In this document: positions 40,766-49,939 of the stretch, piece after piece
Layout of the letters: every line of letters begins with the position of its first letter
How positions within the stretch are numbered: the stretch's first letter is position 1
Origin: Bog-756 sp963776225
GTDB taxonomy: Bacteria; Actinomycetota; Acidimicrobiia; Acidimicrobiales; RAAP-2
NCBI GenBank assembly: GCA_963776225.1
Contig: CAVZLL010000003.1
Coordinates: 1-64,000, forward strand
Length of the DNA stretch: 64,000 bases
Reading direction: 5' to 3'
Notes under the pieces: generated by a model
The model's input: only the letters and a program-made list of their open reading frames with translations
What the model was told of the DNA's origin: nothing
The model's database searches: none
Made by a program: the position numbers and the translations under genes

Positions 40766-41931
40766 CAGCCGGCGAGGAGGCGGTCCCGCAGGGGGGCGGT
40801 GGCCGCGTCGATCGCGGTCCAGGCCATGGCGACGGCTCCGTCCCGCACCGCCCGATCCGCCGAAGGGGTCACGCAGGCGGCGGCGAACTCCGGCTGGTGG
40901 TTGACCGAGCCGCGGGCGTCGATCTGCAGGAGCGGGTGGATGGTCGGGACGGCCAGCGAGACGTTGGCCATGTCGGTGGAGAGGGTCGGCCGCCGCGAGC
41001 CGTCCTCGTCCGCGCCGAAGCGCCTCCCGAGCCGCTCCGCGTTGATCCGGAAGCACGCCAGCAGGTCGGAGTCGCTCACCATGTGGGAGTAGTCGGGGGC
41101 GAGTGCCTGGATGCGGACCTCGGCGCCGGTCGCCCGGGCACCGGCCTCGAAGCAGGCCCGGACCCTCGGCTCGAGCTCCCGCAGACCCTCGAGGGTGCGC
41201 GAGCGTGCCATGAACCGGCCGGTGACCCTCGCAGGCACGATGTTGACGGCCTCGCCGCCGACGGTGACCACCCCGTGGACCTGGTCGCCGGGTGGCAACT
41301 GCTGGCGCAGGAGCCCGATCGCGACCTGGGCGACGACCATCGCATCGCCCGCGTTGATCCCCTTCCACGGCGCGGCGGACGCGTGGGCGGTACGGCCGGT
41401 GAAGGTCACCTCGAAATGGGAGACGGCGAGGCAGGTGGCCTCCAGGTGGTCCTCGGGCCAGGGGTGGACCATCATCGCGGCGTGGACGTCCTCGAAGACC
41501 CCCGCGTCGAGCATGACCACCTTGCCGCCGCCCCCCTCCTCGGCCGGGGTCCCGAGCACCCGGACGGTCAGGCCCAGCCGGTCGGCCAGTGGCGCGAGCC
41601 CGATCCCCGCCCCGACCGCGGAGGCGGCGATGATGTTGTGACCGCAGGCATGACCGATCTCCGGGAGGGCGTCGTACTCCGCGCAGATCGCGAGGACCAG
41701 CGGCCCGTCGCCGATCTCGGCGGTGAAGGCGGTGGACAGGCCGGCGGTGCCGCTGCTGACCGAGAATCCCGCACCGGCGAGCACCCCGGCGGTCAGCTCC
41801 GCCGAGCGGACCTCCTCGAACGCGGTCTCCGGGTGGTCGTGGATCTGGTGGCTGAGCGCGACCAGGTCGGGGAGGGCGGCGTCCACCGCCTCCCGGGCGA
41901 CCTCTTTGGTCTCGGGCACGCGCTCTGGCAT
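40765..41931 (-). CDS. M20-family amidohydrolase (AbgB/ama-like)
   Basis: A 388-residue zinc-dependent amidohydrolase. The N-terminal HQIHDHPETAFEEVRSAE is typical, as is the metal-binding EYDALPEIGHACGHNII, the TPAEEGGGGKVVMLDAG segment with the catalytic Glu pair, and the dimerisation-domain GRTAHASAAPWKGINA. Members cleave p-aminobenzoyl-glutamate, N-acyl amino acids or similar amides. It lies 16 bases after the carboxylase alpha gene on the same strand and is probably in that operon. Its stop lies at the edge of the right direct repeat. Confidence 0.9.
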   Translation of the reverse strand: MPERVPETKEVAREAVDAALPDLVALSHQIHDHPETAFEEVRSAELTAGVLAGAGFSVSSGTAGLSTAFTAEIGDGPLVLAICAEYDALPEIGHACGHNIIAASAVGAGIGLAPLADRLGLTVRVLGTPAEEGGGGKVVMLDAGVFEDVHAAMMVHPWPEDHLEATCLAVSHFEVTFTGRTAHASAAPWKGINAGDAMVVAQVAIGLLRQQLPPGDQVHGVVTVGGEAVNIVPARVTGRFMARSRTLEGLRELEPRVRACFEAGARATGAEVRIQALAPDYSHMVSDSDLLACFRINAERLGRRFGADEDGSRRPTLSTDMANVSLAVPTIHPLLQIDARGSVNHQPEFAAACVTPSADRAVRDGAVAMAWTAIDAATAPLRDRLLAG

Positions 41932-41947
41932 CGGCGGTCGGGCCCCG

Positions 41948-43747
41948 CTACCCGATGACCGCGATGACGTCCCCGGGGCCCACCGACCCGCCCGCCTGGA
42001 CCCGGACCTCGAGCACCGTCCCGGCCTTCTCGGCGTTGACGTTGTTCTCCATCTTCATCGCCTCGAGCACACAGACGGTCTGACCCACCTCGACGGTGTC
42101 CCCCTCCGCCACGAGCACCTTCACGATGGTCCCCTGCATCGGCACGGTGACCGTGCCCGATCCGCCGGCCGCGGCAGCGGCCCTGGCCCGCTTCGGGGCG
42201 GCGCCGCCCGAGCGCTGCGAACCGGTGGCGGATCCCGGGGCCGCGGCGACCGTGTCGCCGGGGTCGGGCACCCAGAGCTTGACCTGGAAGCGCCGCCCGT
42301 CCACCTCTGCGGTCACGTCGCGGAGCACACGGGGGAGCACGTCTGCGTCCAGCCCCCCCTCCGGTGGGGGAGGCGCCGTATCGGCGGAGTAGGCGGCGAT
42401 CCCGCTCAGGTCGAGGGTCTGCTCGACCCAGTTGGTCGAGTGGGTGGCCGCCACGAAGTCGGGATGGGAGAGGATGGCCACGTCGGCCGGGAGGGTGGTC
42501 GCCACACCCTCGACCACCGTCTCACCGATCGCCCGGAGCATGCGGCGGCGGGCCGCCTCCCGGTCGTGACCCCAGACCACGAGCTTTGCCACCAGGTTGT
42601 CGTAGAACTGGCTGACCGTGTCACCCGAGGCGTAGCCGGCGTCGAGCCGGACCCCGGGACCCCCCGGGGCGACCAGCCGGGTGAGCGTCCCCGGCGAGGG
42701 GGTGAATGCCCCGCCGGCCGGGTCCTCCGCGTTGATCCGGACCTCGATGGCATGGCCGTTGCGCTGCACCTCGTCCTGGCCGAACCCGAGCGGCTCGCCG
42801 GAGGCCACCCGCAGCTGCCACTCGACCAGGTCGAGCCCGGTCACCATCTCGGTGATCGGGTGCTCCACCTGGAGCCGGGTGTTCATCTCGAGGAAGTAGA
42901 AGTCGCCGTCCTGGTAGAGGAACTCGACGGTGCCGGCGTTGACGTAGCCGCAGGCCGCGGCCACCTTGACCGCCGCCTCGCCCATCGCGCGGCGCACCGG
43001 GTCGGGGAAGTCGGGGGCCGGGCTCTCCTCGATCAGCTTCTGGTGGCGCCGCTGGGCGGAGCAGTCCCGCTCCCCGAGCCAGAGGGTGGTGCCGTGGGTG
43101 TCGGCGATGACCTGCATCTCGACGTGCCGCGGCCAGGCCAGGTAGCGCTCGACGTAGCACTCGTTGCGCCCGAAGTAGGCCTGCGACTCGCGCATCGCCG
43201 ACTCGAGTGCCTCGGTGGCGTCCTCGGGGTGCTCGACCACCTTCATGCCGCGGCCGCCGCCGCCGTAGGCCGCCTTGATGGCCACCGGCCAGCCGAACTC
43301 CTCGCCGAAGGCCACGACCTCCCCGGGCGACTCGAGCACCTCGGACCGCCCGGGCACGCCGGACACCCCGGCCCGTTCGGCGGCGTGGCGGGAGGAGATC
43401 TTGTCACCCATCACCTCGATCGCCTCGGGTGGTGGCCCGATGAAGGCGATCCCGCGTCGGGTGATTGCGCGGGCGAAGTCGGCGTTCTCGGAGAAGAAGC
43501 CGTACCCGGGGTGGACCGCGTCGGCCCCGCTGCGCTCGATGACGTCGAGGATGGCCTCGGTGTTGAGGTAGCTCTCGGCTGCGGTCCGTCCGCCGAGCGC
43601 GTACGCCTCGTCGGCCAGCCGCACGTGGAGCGCCTCACGGTCGAACTCGGAGTAGACCGCGACCGTGGTCACCCCCAGCTCGAGGCAGGTCCGGATGACC
43701 CGGACCGCGATCTCCCCACGGTTGGCGACGAGGACCTTCTTCAGCAC
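41948..43747 (-). CDS. Acyl-CoA carboxylase alpha subunit (biotin carboxylase plus biotin carrier)
   Basis: A 599-residue AccA3-type protein. The biotin carboxylase half begins KKVLVANRGEIAVRVIRTC and carries the ATP-grasp loop YGGGGRGMKVV, ERDCSAQRRHQKLIEE and FLEMNTRLQVEHPITE. A linker rich in Ala and Arg follows, and the last 70 residues are the biotinyl domain with the modified Lys in LEAMKMENNV. It carboxylates its own biotin for transfer to acetyl- or propionyl-CoA by a beta subunit encoded elsewhere. The GTG has AAAGG seven bases upstream. It is divergent from birA. Confidence 0.95.
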   Translation of the reverse strand: MLKKVLVANRGEIAVRVIRTCLELGVTTVAVYSEFDREALHVRLADEAYALGGRTAAESYLNTEAILDVIERSGADAVHPGYGFFSENADFARAITRRGIAFIGPPPEAIEVMGDKISSRHAAERAGVSGVPGRSEVLESPGEVVAFGEEFGWPVAIKAAYGGGGRGMKVVEHPEDATEALESAMRESQAYFGRNECYVERYLAWPRHVEMQVIADTHGTTLWLGERDCSAQRRHQKLIEESPAPDFPDPVRRAMGEAAVKVAAACGYVNAGTVEFLYQDGDFYFLEMNTRLQVEHPITEMVTGLDLVEWQLRVASGEPLGFGQDEVQRNGHAIEVRINAEDPAGGAFTPSPGTLTRLVAPGGPGVRLDAGYASGDTVSQFYDNLVAKLVVWGHDREAARRRMLRAIGETVVEGVATTLPADVAILSHPDFVAATHSTNWVEQTLDLSGIAAYSADTAPPPPEGGLDADVLPRVLRDVTAEVDGRRFQVKLWVPDPGDTVAAAPGSATGSQRSGGAAPKRARAAAAAGGSGTVTVPMQGTIVKVLVAEGDTVEVGQTVCVLEAMKMENNVNAEKAGTVLEVRVQAGGSVGPGDVIAVIG

Positions 43748-43803
43748 GCTGCGCCTTTCGCATCGATGTGGCCGGAGCTGGCGCTCCAGCCTGTCACGGG
43801 CCG

Positions 43804-43809
43804 TAGGGT
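43804..43809 (+). promoter_or_regulatory. -10 box of birA
   Basis: TAGGGT followed by seven bases and the ATG at 43817; leaderless arrangement. Confidence 0.5.
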
Positions 43810-43816
43810 GTCCGCC

Positions 43817-44647
43817 ATGCCGGGCAGCAGCTTCAGCGACATCCGGCGGTTCTCGTCGATCGACTCGACCAACCGCTATCTGCTCGACGAGGCACGGGCG
43901 GGCGCCCCTGCCGGCGTCGTGGCGACGGCCGACCACCAGACCGCCGGGCGCGGCCGTCTCGGGCGGCGCTGGGTTGCGCCGCCGGGAGCCAACCTCCTGT
44001 TGTCGGTCCTCCTCCGACCTCCCACAGGTCCCGCGGACCGCCACCTGGCCGGCACCGCGCTCGCGCTCGCCGCGGTCGACGCGGTCGACGTCCTCGTCGG
44101 CACCGACGCCGCCGGGGGGTCGGTGGGGATCAAGTGGCCCAACGACCTGGTGGCCGCCGACGGTCGCAAGGTCGCCGGGATCCTGGCCGAGGGGGACCTG
44201 TCCTCCGGCACGCCCGGGATGGCGGCCCCGGTGGTGGTCGGCATCGGCATCAACGTGAACTGGCCGGCCGACGACGACGACCTGCCCCCCGAACTGGCGG
44301 GGCTGGCGGCCTCGCTGGCCGAGCTCACCGGGTCCCCGGTCGACCGCGACGCGCTCATGACGGACCTGCTGGCCGCGCTCGCCCCGCGGGTGGACGCCCT
44401 GTGCACGGCCGAGGGCCGGGCGGGGCTGGTCGCGGCCCTCCGCGCGCGGTGCGTGACCCTCGGGACCGCGGTGCGCGTCGAGCTCGCCGGCGGGACCCTC
44501 TCCGGGACCGCCAGCGGGCTCACCGGTGCGGGTCACCTGGTCGTGCGCACCCCCGACGGCGACCGGACGGTGGTGGCCGGGGACGTGGTCTCGGTGCGGC
44601 CCGCGCCGCCTCCCCGGCCGCCGGGAGACCACGCGACCAGCCGCTAG
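43817..44647 (+). CDS. birA: Biotin-[acetyl-CoA-carboxylase] ligase
   Basis: A 276-residue biotin protein ligase that makes biotinyl-AMP and attaches biotin to the carrier Lys. Motifs: SIDSTNRYLLDEA, the biotinyl-AMP loop DHQTAGRGRLGRRW, VGIKWPNDLV, KVAGILAEG and VVGIGINVNW. It lacks the N-terminal winged-helix of E. coli BirA, so it is not a repressor. The C-terminal cap ends LVVRTPDGDRTVVAGDVVSV. It is divergent from the carboxylase alpha gene, its obvious substrate, and is followed by the polysaccharide cluster. Confidence 0.95.
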   Translation: MPGSSFSDIRRFSSIDSTNRYLLDEARAGAPAGVVATADHQTAGRGRLGRRWVAPPGANLLLSVLLRPPTGPADRHLAGTALALAAVDAVDVLVGTDAAGGSVGIKWPNDLVAADGRKVAGILAEGDLSSGTPGMAAPVVVGIGINVNWPADDDDLPPELAGLAASLAELTGSPVDRDALMTDLLAALAPRVDALCTAEGRAGLVAALRARCVTLGTAVRVELAGGTLSGTASGLTGAGHLVVRTPDGDRTVVAGDVVSVRPAPPPRPPGDHATSR

Positions 44648-44650
44648 CAT
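44645..44650 (+). promoter_or_regulatory. -10 box of rmlB (polysaccharide cluster)
   Basis: TAGCAT, overlapping the birA stop codon, eight bases before the ATG at 44659. Confidence 0.45.
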
Positions 44651-44658
44651 CGCGGCCC

Positions 44659-45681
44659 ATGCGACTCCTCGTGACCGGCGGTGCCGGCTTCATCGGCTCG
44701 AATTTCGTCCGCTTCTGGGTCGAGCGGCATCCCGAGGACACGGTGGTCGCCTTCGACGTGCTGACCTATGCCGGCAACCGGCCCAACCTGGCCGACGTCG
44801 AGGACCGGATCGCCTTCGTGCAGGGCGACATCGGCGATCTCGAGGGGGTTGGCAAGACCCTCGCCGAGCACGAGATCGACGTGATCGTCAATTTCGCAGC
44901 CGAGTCGCACAACAGCCTCGCCATCCTCGATCCGACCCGCTTCTTCCGGACCAACGTGCTCGGCACCCAGACCCTCGCCGAAGCCGCCCGGCGCCACGGC
45001 GTGACCCGCTTCCACCACATCTCGACCTGCGAGGTCTACGGGGACCTCCCCCTCGACTCGGACGAGATGTTCACCGAGGAGACCCCCTACCGCCCGCGGA
45101 CCCCCTACAACGCGTCGAAGGCAGGTGCCGACCACGCGGTCCGGGCCTACGTCGAGACGTTCGACCTCCCGGCGACCATCACCAACTGCTGCAACAACTA
45201 CGGCCCGTACCAGTTCCCCGAGAAGGTCATCCCGCTGTTCACCGCCAAGGCCCTCGACGACCAGCCGCTGCCGCTGTACGCCTCGACCGAGAACCGGCGC
45301 GAATGGCTCCACGTCGACGACCACTGCCGGGCCATCGAGCTCGTGCTCCGCGACGGGGTGGTGGGCGAGACGTACAACGTGGGGAGCGGCGTGGAGGCCA
45401 GCATCGTCCAGATCGCCGACGCCGTCCTGGCCGCGACCGGCAAGCCCGAGACCCTGAAGGAGATCGTCCCGGACCGGCCGAGCCACGACCGGCGCTACCT
45501 CCTGGACTCCACCAAGATCCGCACCCTGCTCGGATGGGCGCCGACCGTCGCCTTCGACGAGGGTCTTGCCGGAACGGTGGCCTGGTACGCGGCCAACCGC
45601 ACCTGGTGGGAGCCGTTGCGGGACCGCGCGCCGGTGGTCGAGGGCGCCTGGACTGCGACCGGCAGCTCGACCCCGCTGTGA
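44659..45681 (+). CDS. rmlB: dTDP-glucose 4,6-dehydratase
   Basis: A 340-residue extended SDR that converts dTDP-glucose to dTDP-4-keto-6-deoxyglucose. The NAD motif is VTGGAGFIGSNFVRFW, the catalytic pair is in PYNASKAGADH, and NNYGPYQFPEKVIPL plus NRREWLHVDDHCRAI are strong dehydratase signatures. Where most RmlB proteins have STDEVYG, this has STCEVYGD, so the dehydration Asp is Cys. The same variant may be normal in some actinobacterial homologues. First gene of the sugar cluster; its TGA overlaps the GTG of rmlD. Confidence 0.92.
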   Translation: MRLLVTGGAGFIGSNFVRFWVERHPEDTVVAFDVLTYAGNRPNLADVEDRIAFVQGDIGDLEGVGKTLAEHEIDVIVNFAAESHNSLAILDPTRFFRTNVLGTQTLAEAARRHGVTRFHHISTCEVYGDLPLDSDEMFTEETPYRPRTPYNASKAGADHAVRAYVETFDLPATITNCCNNYGPYQFPEKVIPLFTAKALDDQPLPLYASTENRREWLHVDDHCRAIELVLRDGVVGETYNVGSGVEASIVQIADAVLAATGKPETLKEIVPDRPSHDRRYLLDSTKIRTLLGWAPTVAFDEGLAGTVAWYAANRTWWEPLRDRAPVVEGAWTATGSSTPL

Positions 45682-46625
45682 CCGGCCCGCTCCGGGTCCT
45701 GGTGACCGGGGGGAACGGCCAGCTCGGGCGTGACGTCTGCGACGTGCTCGCCGGGAGGACCCCGGTCGGCGGGGTTGGCGACGCCGAGGCGGCCACCGGA
45801 CTGCTGGCGCCGGTGCGTGCGGGCGCCTACGACGTGCTCTCGACCGACATCGACACCCTCGACATCCGGGACCGGGACGCCGTCCGTGAAGCGGTGGAGA
45901 CCTTCCGGCCGCACCTGGTCCTCCACGGTGGAGCCTTCACCGCAGTCGACGCCTGCGAGTCCGACCCGGACACCGCGTTCGGGGTCAACGCGCTGGGCAC
46001 CCGTCACGTCGCGGAAGCCTCGTCGGCGGTGGGCGCTCATCTCGTCTACGTCTCGACCGACTACGTCTTCGACGGCGCGGCGGACCGTCCCTACCTGGAG
46101 TGGGACCGGACCGGGCCGCGGTCGGTCTACGGGAGGAGCAAGCTCGGGGGAGAGGCGGAGGTCCGGGCCGTCGCCGGTGCCGGCGGGACCGTCGTGCGGA
46201 CCGCATGGGTGAGTGGCGCCCACGGGGCCAACATGGTCAAGACGGTCCTGCGCCTGGCCGACGCCGCGCCCGGTGGGACCCTCCGTTTCGTCGACGACCA
46301 GCACGGGTGCCCGACCTTCACCGCAGACCTGGCCCGGGCCCTGGTCCGTCTGGGCCTCGACCGTCGCCCGGGGACCTTCCACGTGACCAACCAGGGGGAG
46401 ACCACCTGGTTCGGGTTCGCCCGCGCGGTGCTCGAGGCGGCGGGACGTGATCCCTCGGTGGTGGAGCCCATCTCGACCGGTGACCTCGACCCGCCCCGGC
46501 CCGCCCCCCGGCCGGCCAACTCGCGGCTGGACAACGCCGGGCTCCGCCTCTCGGGGCTGCCGGCGCTCCCCGCATGGCAGGAGTCCCTGGGCCGGCTGGT
46601 CCGGGGACTCGCCGCCGCCGGCTGA
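45678..46625 (+). CDS. rmlD: dTDP-4-dehydrorhamnose reductase
   Basis: A 315-residue reductase completing dTDP-L-rhamnose with NAD(P)H. The nucleotide motif is VTGGNGQLGRDV, STDYVFDG carries the Ser/Thr, SVYGRSKLGGE the catalytic Tyr and Lys, and VDDQHGCPTFTADLARAL is family specific. The start is a GTG overlapping the rmlB stop. Neither RmlC (epimerase) nor an unmistakable RmlA is beside it. Confidence 0.92.
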   Translation: MTGPLRVLVTGGNGQLGRDVCDVLAGRTPVGGVGDAEAATGLLAPVRAGAYDVLSTDIDTLDIRDRDAVREAVETFRPHLVLHGGAFTAVDACESDPDTAFGVNALGTRHVAEASSAVGAHLVYVSTDYVFDGAADRPYLEWDRTGPRSVYGRSKLGGEAEVRAVAGAGGTVVRTAWVSGAHGANMVKTVLRLADAAPGGTLRFVDDQHGCPTFTADLARALVRLGLDRRPGTFHVTNQGETTWFGFARAVLEAAGRDPSVVEPISTGDLDPPRPAPRPANSRLDNAGLRLSGLPALPAWQESLGRLVRGLAAAG

Positions 46626-46682
46626 CCCGGCTCCGCCCCTTGCGGCGGACCCACCCCGACCAGACGATGGGAAGTGAGAGCG

Positions 46683-48127
46683 ATGCCAGTGAGCCCGAGC
46701 AGGCCGATCCCGCGCGGTGAACCCCGGGCAAGGCGCGGCACGTCCCCGGACGCGCCGGCGGCCTCCCCGGCCGGGACGGGGCGGACCATAGCTGTGATCG
46801 GCGGGGGCTACGTCGGGCTCCCGACCGCGGCCACCCTCGCCCGCCTCGGCCACCGGGTCACCTGCGGCGACGCCGACCCCGCCCGCATCGCCCTGCTCCA
46901 GGAGGGACGGGTCCCGATCGTCGAGGAGCAGCTCGAGGAGCTGGTCGGGGAGGGACTGGACGCGGGGAGGCTCCGCTTCGTGGTCGGGGCCACCGCAGCA
47001 GTGACCGGGGCCGAGTTCGTCTTCCTGTGCGTGCCCACGCCCCAGGGGGAGGACGGCTCGGCCGACCTCACTTTCGTCGAGTCGGTGGCCACCGAGATCG
47101 CCCCCCACCTGGCCGCGGGGACGGTCATCGTCAACAAGTCCACCGTCCCGGTGGGGTCCACCCTGGTGGTGGAGCGGGTGCTCGGCCGCCACGACGTCCA
47201 GGTCGTGTCCAACCCCGAGTTCCTGCGTGAGGGGACCGCGGTCGCCGACAGCCTCCATCCCGAGCGCATCGTGGTCGGGGCCGACGACCAGGCGGCCGCC
47301 GCCCGGGTGGGCGAGCTGTTCGTGGGCACCCGGTCCCCGCTGCTGGTCACCGACGCGGCGACCGCCGAGACCATCAAGTACGCCTCGAACGCATTCCTGG
47401 CCACCAAGCTCAGTTTCGTCAACGCGGTCGCCGGTCTCTGCGAAGCGGTCGGCGCGGACGTCCGCGACGTCATCCTCGGACTCGGGTACGACCGGCGGAT
47501 CGGCTTCGAGTACCTGCGGCCCGGCCCGGGGTGGGGGGGAGCTGTCTCCCGAAGGACACCCGCGCGCTCGTGCACATCGCAGAGCAGTCGGGATACGACT
47601 TCTCCTTCCTCAAGGGGGCCATCGCCACCAACGACGAGCAGTTCGACAGGGTGGTCGGCAAGGTGCGGCGCGCGCTGGCCAACGACGCGGCCGGCCCCGC
47701 CGGCGCGGCCGGCGAGTTCGCCGGCGCGGTCATCGCCGTCTGGGGGCTGACCTTCAAGGCGGGCACCGACGATCTCCGCAATTCACCGGCCGTGGAGGTG
47801 GCCCGGCGCCTCGTCGCGGGTGGCGCCACGGTCCGCGCCTTCGATCCCACCGTCGCGGCGCCTGACGGCGGTGGGCCGGTCGAGGCGGACGGGATCCGGA
47901 CGGTGCCCGGGGCGCCCGGCTCCCTGCTCGCCTACCCCGACGCTTACGAGGCCTGCCGGGGTGCGGCCGGGGTGGTGGTCCTGACCGAGTGGGACGAATT
48001 CCGTTGGCTCGATTTCACCCGCGTGCGGGAGACGCTCGCCCGCCCGGTGATCGTCGATGCCCGCAACCTGCTGGATCCCGCACAGGTCCGGCGACTGGGC
48101 TTCGAGTACGTGGGGATCGGCCGGTGA
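46683..48127 (+). pseudogene. UDP-glucose 6-dehydrogenase, interrupted by a -1 frameshift
   Basis: Together the two frames encode a complete nucleotide-sugar dehydrogenase, which oxidises UDP-glucose to UDP-glucuronate. The first frame carries IAVIGGGYVGLPTAATLARL, CVPTPQGEDGSADL, VPVGSTLVVE and IGFEYLRPGPGWGG. The second resumes as GGSCLPKDTRALVHIAEQSG, which holds the catalytic Cys, and then WGLTFKAGTDDLRNSPAVEV. The break is in a run of seven G (47533-47539); eight would restore the frame. As written the protein would end at 47750 without its active site. UDP-glucuronate would feed the next gene. A start at GTG 46674 is also possible. Confidence 0.88.
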
Positions 48128-49173
48128 CCGGCGGCCGGGTGGTGGTGCTGGGCGGCGGCGGGTTCCTCGGGTCCCATCTCTGCGAGCGGCTGCTCGGGCG
48201 CGGTGACGACGTCGTGTGCGTGGACGACTTCTCGACCGGCCGGCCCTCCAACGTCGCCCACCTGGCGGACGACCCCGCCTTCTCGCTGCTCGAGGCCGAC
48301 GTCTCCCGATCGGTTCCGGTCGAGGGCACGGTCACCGCGGTCTGCCACCTGGCGAGCCCCGCCTCACCCCCCGACTATCTCGCCCTCCCCCTCGAGACGC
48401 TGGCCGTCGGCAGCGAGGGCACCCGCAGAGGGCTCGAGCTGGCCGCCCGGCACGGCGCCCGGTTCCTGCTGGCATCCACCAGCGAGGTCTACGGCGACCC
48501 GGAGGTCCACCCGCAGTCCGAGGACTACTGGGGACGGGTCAACCCGGTCGGGCCGCGCAGCGTCTACGACGAGGCCAAACGCTTTGCCGAGGCGCTGACC
48601 ATGGCCCACCACCGCACCCGCGGAACCGATGTCGCGATCGCCCGCATCTTCAACACCTACGGCCCCCGCCTCCGGCCCGACGACGGCCGGGTGGTCTCGA
48701 ACTTCCTGCTCCAGGCCATGCGGGGGGAGCCCCTCACCGTCTACGGCGACGGGAGCCAGACCCGCAGCCTCTGCTACGTGGAGGACCTGGTGCGCGGCTT
48801 GCTCGCCCTGCTCGACGCCGAGCTCAGCGGCCCGGTCAACTTCGGGAACCCGGACGAGACGACGGTGCTCGAGCTCGCCCGGACGGTGATCGCGCTGCTC
48901 GGCTCGTCCTCGGTGGTCGAGCACCGCCCGCTGCCGACCGACGACCCGACCCGGCGGCGCCCGGACATCGGACTGGCCCGGGCCGCCCTCGGCTGGGAGC
49001 CGATGGTCGGCCTCGAGGAGGGGCTGGTCCGGACCGCCGGCTTCCTCGCCGGGGACGCCGGGGTGGCCGGAACCCCGGGGGACCCTGCGTCCGCGCCCGG
49101 CGGGCCGCCGGCGCGGGAGAATGAGGACCACCCGGCGGCCGGGCCGGAGACAGGAGCAGCCAGCGATGCGTGA
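48124..49173 (+). CDS. UDP-glucuronate decarboxylase (UDP-xylose synthase)-like SDR
   Basis: A 349-residue extended SDR. The nucleotide motif is VLGGGGFLGSHLCERLL, followed by LASPASPPDYLALPLETL, ASTSEVYGDPEVHPQ and the YDEAKRFAEAL catalytic Tyr-Lys, which together are typical of UDP-xylose synthase. A region ARIFNTYGPRLRPDDGRVVS also matches. The final 35 residues are low-complexity. The GTG start overlaps the TGA of the dehydrogenase gene (GTGA), fitting a UDP-glucose to UDP-glucuronate to UDP-xylose path. Confidence 0.9.
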   Translation: MTGGRVVVLGGGGFLGSHLCERLLGRGDDVVCVDDFSTGRPSNVAHLADDPAFSLLEADVSRSVPVEGTVTAVCHLASPASPPDYLALPLETLAVGSEGTRRGLELAARHGARFLLASTSEVYGDPEVHPQSEDYWGRVNPVGPRSVYDEAKRFAEALTMAHHRTRGTDVAIARIFNTYGPRLRPDDGRVVSNFLLQAMRGEPLTVYGDGSQTRSLCYVEDLVRGLLALLDAELSGPVNFGNPDETTVLELARTVIALLGSSSVVEHRPLPTDDPTRRRPDIGLARAALGWEPMVGLEEGLVRTAGFLAGDAGVAGTPGDPASAPGGPPARENEDHPAAGPETGAASDA

Positions 49174-49939
49174 ACCCGAGGGAGCCGACCCGCGACCGAA
49201 CGGCGCCGGGTCCTCCGGCGGGCAGGCCCCGGGGACCCGGGAGTTCACCCTGCTCTCGGTCATCGTTCCCGTCTACAACGAGCGGGTCACCGTCGCAGAG
49301 ATCATCCGGCGCATCCGTGCGGTCGAGCTGCCGGTGGACGTCGAGATCATCGTGGTCGACGACGGGTCGTCGGACGGGACCGACAAGGTGCTCGCCGCGC
49401 TCGGGGACTCGACCGTCCGCATCCTCACCCACCCGAAGAACCTGGGGAAGGGGGCGGCCATCCGAACCGGGATGGGCGTCGCCCGCGGGGACCTCCTCCT
49501 CGTCCAGGACGCCGATCTCGAGTACGACCCGGCCGACTGGCCGAAGCTGCTCGAGCCGATCCTCCGCGGCAAGGCCCGCATCGTCTACGGGAGCCGCTTC
49601 ACCGGCGAGCGGAAGAACATGCTCCCGATGCACTGGATCGGCAACCGGTTCCTCTCGCTGGTGACCAACCTGCTCTACTCCTCGACCATGTCCGACATGG
49701 AGACCTGCTACAAGCTCTTCGACCGGTCGGTCCTCGAGGGCATCACGGTCGAGTCCGACCGGTTCGACTTCGAACCCGAGATCACCGCGAAGGTGCTGCG
49801 TCGCGGCCACCGGATCTACGAGGTCCCCATCTCCTATGCCGGTCGGGAGCTGGTCGACGGCAAGAAGATCACCTGGCGCGACGGCATCGGCGCCCTCCGC
49901 GCGCTGATCAAGTACCGGTTCACCCGGATCGACCGGTGA
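49166..49939 (+). CDS. Glycosyltransferase family 2, polyprenyl-phosphate sugar transferase-like
   Basis: A 257-residue GT-A fold transferase resembling dolichol-phosphate mannosyltransferases. Motifs: LSVIVPVYNERVTVAEIIRR, IIVVDDGSSDGTDKV, NLGKGAAIRTGM, the metal-binding VQDADLEYDPADWP and GSRFTGERKNMLP, with SDMETCYKLFDR later. It has no membrane helices of the DPM2/GtrB type. It would load a sugar onto a polyprenyl phosphate at the inner face of the membrane. The ATG lies inside the last eight bases of the preceding gene. Confidence 0.9.
   Translation: MREPEGADPRPNGAGSSGGQAPGTREFTLLSVIVPVYNERVTVAEIIRRIRAVELPVDVEIIVVDDGSSDGTDKVLAALGDSTVRILTHPKNLGKGAAIRTGMGVARGDLLLVQDADLEYDPADWPKLLEPILRGKARIVYGSRFTGERKNMLPMHWIGNRFLSLVTNLLYSSTMSDMETCYKLFDRSVLEGITVESDRFDFEPEITAKVLRRGHRIYEVPISYAGRELVDGKKITWRDGIGALRALIKYRFTRIDR

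Noticed and set aside
41723..43816. Long plus-strand open frame opposite the carboxylase alpha and M20 genes
   Set aside because: Shadow of the minus-strand genes; only its last part, from 43817, is real (birA).
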